NCBI GenBank assembly: GCA_049840595.1
Contig: JASGKO010000029.1
Coordinates: 1-64,000 of the forward strand
DNA length: 64,000 nt
Direction of reading: 5' to 3'
Source of the DNA: JASGKO01 sp049840595
GTDB lineage: Bacteria; Verrucomicrobiota; Verrucomicrobiia; Chthoniobacterales; Chthoniobacteraceae
Below are positions 34,300 through 42,289 of the stretch, in pieces (the first letter of the stretch is position 1; every line of letters starts with the position of its first letter). The notes under the pieces are model-generated. The model made no database searches. It saw only the letters and a program-made list of their open reading frames with translations, and was not told where the DNA came from. Made by a program: the position numbers and the translations under genes.

Positions 34300-36166
34300 C
34301 TACGGCCCGTAAACCAGCGCCTGATTAACGTCCACCTTCTGGGCATTGCCTACCGACTTGGTGGTGAGGAGAAAGCTCTTGGACTTCGACTTCACGCTCG
34401 TCTTGACCGTGATGTTGGCTACGATCTTGCAGCGGCCTCCCGCTGAAACCGAGTCGGTATAAAAGGTTCCCGCGACCACTTGCGAAGTGATGTTCTGTCC
34501 ATTGGCCAAATAGGTGATGGAAAAGAGCGAGTCACCAGCAGTGCCCTTGATGTTGAAGGCGTCCGCCGTGTTGCCCTTGTTCTGGATTACCGGGAGATTT
34601 GCTTCGTCTGGTTGGTTGCCTGGTGCGAAGAAACCGTCTGTCCGGCCGCAGTCGTGTTATAGATGTTTGCGCCGACCAGGCTCGTGGTGCTCAAGCCGAT
34701 CGAAGCATCGGGCTGATAGGTAGCCGTGCCCGAAACATACTGGGCCAGTTCGAAGTCCGAGTCGTAGGCATATTGATAATACGGATTTGTATTTCCAAGC
34801 ATCAGGAGATTCCCACTCTTGGCCAGCAGCAGCTTGGCGGATAGTCCACGTCATACAGCGGTGTCGGCAGGTAGTAATAGCCGTAGTAATAGTAGCTGGT
34901 GAAAAGGAAGCTGTGATCCGCCGTTCCGTTGCTGTTGTAGCGCAGCATCAGCGTTCCATAGCCGACGTAGCCATTCGCCTGGTTGGCGCCCACTACGATC
35001 TTGCCATCGGTTTGAATCACCAGGCCGCTGTAAAGCGGGCTGCTGGAATTCGGCTCGATCACTTCGCCCGCGGTTCCAAACGTGGTGTCCAGTGAACCAT
35101 TCGTATTGTAACGGGCCAGCATCATCTCCTGCGTCGTGTAGTAGCCGCCGATATACTGGTAGCTGGGCCCGACCAGCACGATTTTGCCATTCGTCTGGAG
35201 GGCAAGACTGGCCGGGTAGTTGTCCCCACCGTTGAAATCCGTGGTGACCGTGCCGTTGGTGCCAAAGGTGGTATCCAGGCTGCCGTCCACGTTGTATCGC
35301 GTTACAAACGCATCGGCTTCCTCGTAGTAATAATAATCGGGATTGAGGGTTTGGATAGACGGTGCCGATCGTCACGAGCTTGCCATCGGTCTGGAGGGCG
35401 GCGTCGGTCGTATAGGCCCCGTTCGGCATCGCAAAGGTTTCGACGTCCTCCGCTGCCAAAGGTCGTATCCAGCGTTCCATTGCTGTCGTAGCGAATGATT
35501 GCCTCCTCATAATCATAGCCATAAACATTGTCGGGATCATAGGTGCTCGATCCCGCATAGACGATGACTTTGCCGGTTTTGGCGAGCAGCTTGATTGGAT
35601 AGTCATTTGCCCCCAGATCCGTCACGACCACGCCGTTCGTGCCGAAGGTGGTATCCACGCTTCCGTCGCTGTTGAAGCGAATGACCACGATGTCGTCGTT
35701 CCCGTTATCGTAATCACTGTAGGCAGAACCCGCGACGAGGATCTTTCCGTCCGCCTGGAGGGTTTCCAGGGTGGGGTAAAAGACAAAATCCGGGTAATCC
35801 GCATATTCCGGACGCAGGACCGTCAGATTCGCCGTGACGATTCCGCCGGTGCCAAAGGTGGTATCCAGGCTCCCATCGGCGTTGTAGCGCACCAGGGTTA
35901 CTTCATCGAAGTTGCCCAAGTTGTCGCCGTAATCGTCATTTTCCACGCTCTGTCCCAAGACAACAATCTTTCCATCGGCAGGACCTGAACCTGCGCGTCT
36001 TCGAAGGTGTCCTGTGAATAGACTCCGTCACCAAGATTAAGGTTGGTCGTGACGGCGGCGCCCTTGTTAAACGCGGATCGAGGCCGCCCAAGGTCGTTGA
36101 ATATGCCGGATACACACCTGCGATTGCCGCCAGCGCCCCCAGCAAAATGCCTTTGCATTTTCCCAT
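34300..36166 (-). CDS. Secreted delta-60 repeat protein (frameshifted)
   Basis: ATG at 36166 has an AGGA ribosome-binding site 8-9 nt upstream and a signal peptide (KGILLGALAAIAGVYPAYS). At least five delta-60 repeats, each about 60-70 residues, carry LDTTFGTGG-like motifs (near 35860, 35650, 35460, 35270 and 35080) alternating with Q-x-DGKI(L/V)V motifs. The predicted fold is a beta-propeller or similar. The C-terminal part (NGQNITSQVVAGTFYTDSV) looks like an Ig-like domain. At least six frame changes interrupt it. Probably cell-surface or secreted; ligand unknown. Confidence 0.78.
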
Positions 36167-36320
36167 AAGATTTTCCTGCTTTCCGTTGATTGATTGGTTG
36201 CTTGCCCGTTCCGAATTTTCCGTTTGGGCAGGCCGGTGTTACACGCCAGCAATACAGGTGACAATAAAGTTTTCGTGAAAACTTAAAATCTTATCAAAGG
36301 GGTGCCGTCCAATCGGGGAG

Positions 36321-36982
36321 CTATTCCCAGCCGAGCTTTTCCTGATAGTGGAGATACATCGAGCCCAGCAGCCGGGCTTTGGCCATGAGGAGATAAAGCA
36401 GGATGGCAGCGCTCAGGAACCAGCCGACATAGGGCACGCGGGCTGCAAACTCATCGGCTGCAAATAGCAGCCCGGAAACCAGCAGCATGCCTCCGACAAT
36501 CGCCAGATATCCGGGCAGGCAACGGAAAATGGCGGGAAAGACGATCTGGGGAAGTGCCGCCCCGATGCCGCCAAAATTCACCACGCCAAGAATCGCCATC
36601 GGGAAATAAAGGAACGCATAGCCCAATGCCGCCAGCAGGGCGGGCCAGAAGGCGCTGGAATCTTCGTCGAGGGAAAACAGGCAAATGATGAAGGGCAGGA
36701 AAGAGAGGATGGTGACGCCAATGAGCCGGAGGAAAGGCAGCAGGATATCGTCCCAAAAGCTGCTGATACTGGGCCAGTCGGGACACTGATCCGAGCCGGT
36801 GATGGTCGAGGAAACGATATCGAAATAGAACGCCGAGAAATAGCCGCCGAAAAAACGGAGGCGGCAATACCAATTCGTGGCAGGGCGGAGGCGAAGGTCA
36901 AAACCACGGCAAACACCGCCCCGATCGCAATCATGATCCAGCCACTATTTCGAAACGGATAAGCGAGGGCATCTCTATACAT
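36321..36982 (-). CDS. Polytopic membrane protein (one frameshift)
   Basis: About 221 aa when joined across a T-run near 36852. The N-terminal YPFRNSGWIMIAIGAVF and FASALPRIGIAAS are followed in the new frame by GGYFSAFYFDIVSSTITG, then further hydrophobic segments ending in LLYLLMAKARLLGSMYL. Five or six TM segments are expected. The layout is similar to DUF4013-type membrane proteins, but the family is not certain. It sits downstream of lpxA on the same strand. Confidence 0.6.
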
Positions 36983-37053
36983 GCCGATAGGAGTTAATGA
37001 AGATTACACTCCCGTAAACAAAAATTTGCAGAAGCTCTTCGTGCGGACCTTGC

Positions 37054-37833
37054 TTAGCGGATGATCCCGCGCTGGCTGCTTTCGATGAACGAAATGAGGT
37101 GCTCGATCTCGGGCGACTGCGCTTCCGATTCCTTAGCTGCTCGACCGCCTGGCGGATGTTCAGCTTGGAGCGGTAGAGGGTGCGGTAGGCTTCCTTGATC
37201 AGGCGGGTCGTCTCGGGCGTAAAGCCGCGGCGTTCCAGGCCCACCTGGTTGATGCCGCGCACGGCAGCGGGGTTGCCATCGGCGATCATGTAAGGGCGGG
37301 ACGTCCTGCACGATCTTGGAGCAGCCACCGGTAATGGCATGGCAGCCGACGCGGCAGAATTGATGGATCGCGGTCAGCCCCCCGATGACGGCGTGGTCTT
37401 CCACCGTGACGTGGCCGGCCAGGGTGCCGTTGTTCGAGAAAATGACGTGATCGCCGACCGTGCAATCGTGTGCGATGTGCGAGTAGGCGAGGAAATTGCC
37501 ATGACTGCCCACGCGGGTCATCGCGCCAATCGCGGTGCCACGATGAATGGTGACAAACTCGCGAAAACAGTTGTTTTCCCCCACCACCAGGTGCGTGGGC
37601 TCGCCTGCGTATTTCAAATCCTGGGTCTGCTGGCCGATGGAGCAATAGGCGTAGAAACGGTTGCGAGGGCCGATTTGCGAGGGACCGCAGATGGTGACGT
37701 GGTGCTGGAGCACGTTGCCATCGCCGAGCACGACGCCGGGGCCGATGATGCAGGACGGACCGATCTGCACATTCGCACCGATTTCGGCGCCCGGGTCCAC
37801 AATGGCCGTGGGGTGAATCACGGAGCCGCTCAT
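37054..37833 (-). CDS. lpxA: UDP-N-acetylglucosamine acyltransferase (frameshifted 3' part)
   Basis: First step of lipid A synthesis. The left-handed beta-helix hexapeptides begin with VIHPTAIVDPGAEIGANVQI and continue through the catalytic-His segment NFLAYSHIAHDCTVGDHVIF and GLTAIHQFCRVG. The frame shifts near 37300 (then YMIADGNPAAVRGINQVGLE) and near 37140 (then ESEAQSPEIEHLISFIES). About 260 aa. The start overlaps the lpxC/fabZ stop by 4 bp (ATGA), giving the order lpxC/fabZ-lpxA. Confidence 0.9.
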   Translation of the reverse strand: MSGSVIHPTAIVDPGAEIGANVQIGPSCIIGPGVVLGDGNVLQHHVTICGPSQIGPRNRFYAYCSIGQQTQDLKYAGEPTHLVVGENNCFREFVTIHRGTAIGAMTRVGSHGNFLAYSHIAHDCTVGDHVIFSNNGTLAGHVTVEDHAVIGGLTAIHQFCRVGCHAITGGCSKIVQDVPPLHDRRWQPRCRARHQPGGPGTPRLYARDDPPDQGSLPHPLPLQAEHPPGGRAAKESEAQSPEIEHLISFIESSQRGIIR

Positions 37834-39149
37834 GTGGTGGGAAAGCCAAACATCAGTTCCGCTTCGGAGACGACTTCGTCGTTGACGACGCACTTGCCAA
37901 GGGCCTTGGCGAGGTTCCGCTTGGAGCGAGTGACTTCGATGTGGATGAAGAGGGTATCGCCGGGAACCACCGGTTTGCGGAACTTCACGGCATCGGCGCT
38001 CATGAAGTAGCCGACGCGGCCCGCGTTGCCACCCTGCTTGCAGAAGACGAAGCTGGCGACCTGCGCCATTGCTTCAAGCTGAAGCACGCCGGGCATCACC
38101 GGGTGACCGGGGAAGTGGCCCTGGAAGAAGGGTTCGTTGATGGTGACCGACTTCATGCCCGTGCACTTCGTCTCGCCCTCGAAGGCGACGATGCGATCCA
38201 CCATCAGGAACGGATAGCGATGGGGCAGGATGCGCATGACTTCGTTCGTATCCACGATCGAGCCGCCCTTGGGGCTGATGCGCGGCGGGACCATGGCGGC
38301 GACTTGCGCGATCCGCTTGCCGAGGGCGCGGGCGAGCTCGGTATTCGGCCCATGGCCGGGCTTGACGGCGATGACGTGGCCGCGGATGCGGCGTCCGAAA
38401 AGCGAGAGATCGCCGACGATATCGAGGATCTTGTGGCGTACGAACTCATCCTTGAAGCGCAGGCCTTCCTTGCCGAGGACCTGGTCGCCGCGGATCACGA
38501 CGGCGTTTTCCAGGCTCCCGCCCTGGATGAGGCCCTTGTCCATCAACGGTTTCACGTCCTCGTAGAAAACGAAGGTGCGGGCGGAGCAGATTTCCTTCTC
38601 GTAAATGTCCGGCGTGATCTCGGTGCTGTAAAACTGGGTAAAACGTCCGTCCGGGCCGACCTGCGTGCAGGAAATGCGGAAGCGGTCGGAGGGTACGATG
38701 GTCATCAGCGAGCCGGTCTTCGTCTCGATGTGAAGCGGGCTGTCCACCTCGAAGTAGCTGCGCAGTTCATCCTGCTTCTCGATGCCGGCTTTCTTGATCA
38801 GCTCCACGAAGGGGCGCGAACTGCCGTCACCGATTGGCGGCTCGTTGGCGTCCATCTCGATGAGCGCGTTATCCACCCCCATGCCGGTGAGGGCGGAGAG
38901 CACGTGCTCGACCGTGTGCACCTTTACATTGCCCTCGGCAATCGTGGTGGAGCGCTCGACGGTCTTGACGTTTTCGATGCGCGCATCGATGACGGGCTCA
39001 TCGGGAAGGTCGAGCCGCTTGAACTTGAATCCGTGCCCGACGGGCGCCGGGTGAATGGTGAGGGTGACCTTTTCACCGGTGTGCAAAGAGGTACCGGCAA
39101 GGGAGGCACTGTGGGAGAGAGTGTGCTGAAACTGGTTATCCGAGGACAT
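37830..39149 (-). CDS. Bifunctional LpxC deacetylase / FabZ dehydratase
   Basis: Residues about 1-295 are LpxC (UDP-3-O-acyl-GlcNAc deacetylase), with LAGTSLHTGEKV, the zinc-ligand segment HTVEHVLSALTGMG and KHxxLD-like RHKILDIVGDLSLFG. Residues about 300-439 are FabZ (3-hydroxyacyl-ACP dehydratase), with ILPHRYPFLMVDRI, FFQGHFPGHPVMPGVLQLEA and the catalytic His/Glu in these blocks. The fusion is known in Bacteroidetes and some other Gram-negative groups and couples lipid A with fatty acid synthesis. An upstream ATG at 39161 would add four residues. Confidence 0.93.
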   Translation of the reverse strand: MSSDNQFQHTLSHSASLAGTSLHTGEKVTLTIHPAPVGHGFKFKRLDLPDEPVIDARIENVKTVERSTTIAEGNVKVHTVEHVLSALTGMGVDNALIEMDANEPPIGDGSSRPFVELIKKAGIEKQDELRSYFEVDSPLHIETKTGSLMTIVPSDRFRISCTQVGPDGRFTQFYSTEITPDIYEKEICSARTFVFYEDVKPLMDKGLIQGGSLENAVVIRGDQVLGKEGLRFKDEFVRHKILDIVGDLSLFGRRIRGHVIAVKPGHGPNTELARALGKRIAQVAAMVPPRISPKGGSIVDTNEVMRILPHRYPFLMVDRIVAFEGETKCTGMKSVTINEPFFQGHFPGHPVMPGVLQLEAMAQVASFVFCKQGGNAGRVGYFMSADAVKFRKPVVPGDTLFIHIEVTRSKRNLAKALGKCVVNDEVVSEAELMFGFPTT

Positions 39150-39218
39150 GGAACAGCCCATCTAACAAGACGGACGCGTCATGGGCAAGCGGCTTTGTTA
39201 CCGATTGTTTGCCTGAAT

Positions 39219-39695
39219 TTAATCTTTCGGCGCGGCGGAAAGGAGCAGGGAATCGATATATTTCTGGTTCGAGGCGCGCATCCGGGCGACCAGCACCCGG
39301 CCCACGGCGACCAGCAGCTTGAAGGCAGCGCTGGGGTAAATGCCCGCGAGCGCGCGGATGACGCCCTGGTTCAGTGAGAGTAGCGTGGAGTCCTCCAGCG
39401 CCTCGACATCGGCCGAGCGGGGGCCTTCATCCACCAGCGCGAGTTCCCCGAAGAAATTACCCGCCTCCAGCTTCGAAAGCTCGAAATGTTTTCCCTCGTG
39501 GCGATGGACGACCCGGGCACTACCTTCGAGCAGGATATACATGGAGTCGCCATGCTCATCCTGCCGCACGATCAGATCGCCCTTTTTCACCTTTACGGGC
39601 TCGACCAGCTCGGCAAACGCGACCAGTTCATCCTGGCTGAATTCGTGGCAGAGGATCATGTCCTTCAGATGAGAAATGGTTTCGGCGGTGCTCAT
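39219..39695 (-). CDS. Cyclic nucleotide-binding domain protein
   Basis: A 158-aa protein consisting mostly of a cNMP-binding (CAP-like) domain: KKGDLIVRQDEHGDSMYILLEG (two blocks, GDLIVRQDE and GDSMYILLEG), FFGELALVDEGPRSADVEAL and LSLNQGVIRAL. FGELALVDEGPRSA is the phosphate-binding cassette. No DNA-binding domain follows, so it is not a CRP-type activator. ATG at 39695 is chosen; upstream frame is not conserved-looking. It may sense cAMP or a similar ligand. Confidence 0.8.
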   Translation of the reverse strand: MSTAETISHLKDMILCHEFSQDELVAFAELVEPVKVKKGDLIVRQDEHGDSMYILLEGSARVVHRHEGKHFELSKLEAGNFFGELALVDEGPRSADVEALEDSTLLSLNQGVIRALAGIYPSAAFKLLVAVGRVLVARMRASNQKYIDSLLLSAAPKD

Positions 39696-39767
39696 GGGAA
39701 CGGATGTTGAGATTCGAATCCCACAATAAACACGGGCCGCGCCGGAATGAGAAGTACGGAATTTTTT

Positions 39768-39889
39768 AAGTAACATTTAGGATTTAGCATTGAGGAAGTA
39801 TTGAAAATGGCCTGCGGCGCCGAGACGTCCCCCAGTAGGCCGAAGGCCACTTCTAAAACTTCCTCAATGTTAAATCCTAAATGGCACTT
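39768..39889. repeat. Palindromic interspersed element, copy C
   Basis: The left arm 39768-39802 and right arm 39855-39889 are about 35 bp each and pair with a few mismatches. They share AACATTTAGGATTTAGC and GAGGAAG with copies A and B. The centre has the shared GCCTGCGGCGC block. The right arm supplies the TAG stop of the ABC ATPase gene. Confidence 0.9.
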
Positions 39890-40543
39890 TCAATCTGCCC
39901 ATCTTTCATCCGAATCTCCCGCCCTGCCAGCGCGGCCACCTCCGCGCTGTGGGTCACGATCACCAGCGTGGTCAGCTTGCGCCGGGCGATTTCTTGAAAC
40001 AGCTCCATCACGTGCCCGGCATTTTTGGAATCGAGGTTGCCGGTTGGTTCGTCGGCCAGCAGGTACGGAAGGGCGGTGGACCAAGGCCCGCGCAATCGCG
40101 GCCCGCTGCATTTCCCCGCCGCTGAGCTGGCTGGGAAGGTGGTGCAGGCGGGGGGTGAGGCCGACCATCTCCAGGAGTTCGCCCGCGCGCAGATCGGCCT
40201 CGGCCTGCGGGACGCCCTGCAAGAGGAGCGGCAGCGCGGCGTTTTCCAGCACCGTCATGGTGGGCAGGAGATTGAAGAACTGGAAGACGATACCGAGCTT
40301 GCGGCGGCGGTATTCCGTGAGTTCCTTTTCGCCTGCCCGGTGCAGGGGGAGGCTGTCCACGACGATTTCGCCACTCGTCGGCTGATCCATTCCGCCGATG
40401 AGGTGCATCAGCGTGCTTTTTCCGCAGCCGCTGGGGCCGGTGATGGCGACAAATTCCGCCGGGGCGATCTGGAGTGAGACATCGTCGAGGGCCGCGGCGG
40501 ACTGGCCGTCGTAGCGGCGGGTGACGTGCGAAAGTTCAATCAT
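39877..40543 (-). CDS. ABC transporter ATP-binding protein, LolD/MacB type (one frameshift)
   Basis: Walker A GPSGCGKST (about 37-45), VFQFFNLLPTMTVLEN, signature LSGGEMQRAAIARAL and, after a frame change near 40078, Walker B LLADEPTGNLDSKN and VIVTHSAEVA. These are hallmarks of LolD/MacB/FtsE ATPases, which work with FtsX-like permeases on lipoprotein or macrolide export. No permease gene is adjacent. The last codons, SAI-stop, are formed by a palindromic element, suggesting the native C-terminus was replaced or extended. Confidence 0.85.
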
Positions 40544-40602
40544 GTGTTACAGAAAAGGCGCGACGAAGATGCGTCAAAATAGTCTCGCCGCCAAGATTTA
40601 CG

Positions 40603-41397
40603 ATGAATGCTACGTTTCAGGACCCGTGCAGGATGCCGCGCCCCGACATTATTGCCGAGGGCGACGACTGGCTGGTCGTGAACAAACCGGCGGGCCTGCT
40701 GGTGCACCCCAGCAAGCCGGGCGGCCCGGTGACGCTCTGGCATGGGCTGCGCGAATTGCTCGCCTTCGAACTGGCCAATGGCGGCCAGGTCTCGATCATC
40801 AACCGGCTCGACCGCGAGACGAGCGGCGTGACCTTGATCGCCAAGCATCCCGACGCCGCCCGCCGCTTCACGGCGCTGATGGAGTCGCGGGTGATTCACA
40901 AGGAATACCTCGCCATCGTCCATGGTTGGCCGGAGTGGGAGGAAACGACCGTCGAAGCCCCGCTCGCGCGCAAGGGCGAATATGAGCCCTCGCCGATCTG
41001 GCTGAAGCAATGCGTGCATCCCCTGGGCGCGGCTTCGCGGACCCGCTTTATCGTGGAGCGACGGTTTACCGCCCCGCAACATGGCGAGGCCCGGCTGGCC
41101 TTGCTCCGCGCTTTTCCCGAGACGGGGCGCATGCACCAGATCCGGGTGCATGCGGCGCATCTGGGGCATCCGCTGGTGGGGGATAAGATTTATGGGCCGG
41201 ATGAAACATGCTACCTGCGCTTTATCGAAACTGGCTGGACGCCCGAACTGGAGGCCCAACTCTGGCTGCCCCGTCACGCCCTTCATGCGGCAGTGATGGG
41301 CATCGAATCCGAGGGTTTTCGCTGGGAAGCTCCGCTGGCGAGCGATTTGCGCGAGTTTTTACATGCATCGGGCATTGATCTTGGGGCCGGGGACTGA
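40603..41397 (+). CDS. RluA-family pseudouridine synthase
   Basis: A 264-aa protein without an S4 domain. The catalytic aspartate lies in the block INRLDRETSGVTLIAK (about 66-81); the usual histidine before RLD is Asn here. KPAGLLVHPS near residue 30, GRMHQIRVHAAHLGHPLVGD and YG confirm the family. It probably modifies rRNA or tRNA uridines; the target is not readable. Divergent from the ABC gene. Confidence 0.85.
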   Translation: MNATFQDPCRMPRPDIIAEGDDWLVVNKPAGLLVHPSKPGGPVTLWHGLRELLAFELANGGQVSIINRLDRETSGVTLIAKHPDAARRFTALMESRVIHKEYLAIVHGWPEWEETTVEAPLARKGEYEPSPIWLKQCVHPLGAASRTRFIVERRFTAPQHGEARLALLRAFPETGRMHQIRVHAAHLGHPLVGDKIYGPDETCYLRFIETGWTPELEAQLWLPRHALHAAVMGIESEGFRWEAPLASDLREFLHASGIDLGAGD

Positions 41398-41409
41398 TAT
41401 TCCGGGCAC

Positions 41410-42285
41410 ATGATTCGCAAGGGCAAATGCGTCAATTTCACCAGTTGTCTCACCGCTTACCGGAGCGAGGAGATCACCGTTTCGCAGGGCGATTTCGTCT
41501 GCCCCGAGTGCGGCAAGCCTTTGCAACCGGCGCTGCAATCGAAGGGGGGTAACCTGAAAATCGCCGCCATGATCATCGGCGCGATCATCCTGATTGCCCT
41601 GGTGGGAATCCTCGTGCTGGGCAGTATTTTGAGCCGCTGGCAGAAGGCGAGCGAGATTGCGGACCAGCAAGCTGCGGCGGCGGCCACGCCGGTTCCGACC
41701 ACCGCGCCAGTCGCGGTGACAGACTCCACCCCCGCCCCGTCCGCTGCTCCCGCGGAAACGCCCGCCGCCCAAGCTGCTCCTGCTCCGGAGGCCGTCGTGG
41801 CCGAGGCCAAGCCGAATCTCGACAAGGATGACGCGCAGAATCGCGCGGTCAAAACCGAGGTGCTCAAGCGGATCGACCTCATGCCGAATGTCTCCGAGGA
41901 GAACAAGGACAAGCTCTACATGAGCGTGGACCGCGCGCGCCAGATGGGCCGCATGCTGGTGATTCCCTTCTCCTCCGGCAGCACCAAGATGGCCCCCGGC
42001 GACGTGGCGAAGCTGCGCGACGCCTTGCACGAACCGGCGATCAAGACCCTGCTCGATGATCCGACCGCCGTCTTCGTCGTGCTGGGCTTTGCCGACATGA
42101 GCGGCGATCCCAAGGCGAATATCAAAATTTCCGACACCCGGGCGGAGAGCGTTATCACCACCATGCGCGAGGAGTGTGGCGTCGCGAATGTGATGCACGC
42201 GGTCGGCATGGGTGGCTCGCAACTCTTCGACGCCAGCGGCAAGGAAAAGAACCGCGTGGTGGAAATCTGGGCCGTTCTCCCCTGA
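41410..42285 (+). CDS. Zinc-ribbon/TM/OmpA-like domain protein, 291 aa
   Basis: The N-terminal zinc-ribbon candidate has C7, C13 and the CPEC pair C31/C34. A single TM helix at about 51-73 is followed by an Ala/Pro-rich linker (about 85-135). The C-terminal OmpA-like domain (about 190-291) has SSGSTKMAPGDVAKLR, VFVVLGFADMSGDPKAN and ISDTRAESV. The predicted topology is a cytoplasmic zinc ribbon with a periplasmic peptidoglycan-binding domain. It lies 4 bp before the FHA-ABC gene, so they probably function together. Confidence 0.72.
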   Translation: MIRKGKCVNFTSCLTAYRSEEITVSQGDFVCPECGKPLQPALQSKGGNLKIAAMIIGAIILIALVGILVLGSILSRWQKASEIADQQAAAAATPVPTTAPVAVTDSTPAPSAAPAETPAAQAAPAPEAVVAEAKPNLDKDDAQNRAVKTEVLKRIDLMPNVSEENKDKLYMSVDRARQMGRMLVIPFSSGSTKMAPGDVAKLRDALHEPAIKTLLDDPTAVFVVLGFADMSGDPKANIKISDTRAESVITTMREECGVANVMHAVGMGGSQLFDASGKEKNRVVEIWAVLP

Positions 42286-42289
42286 TCTT

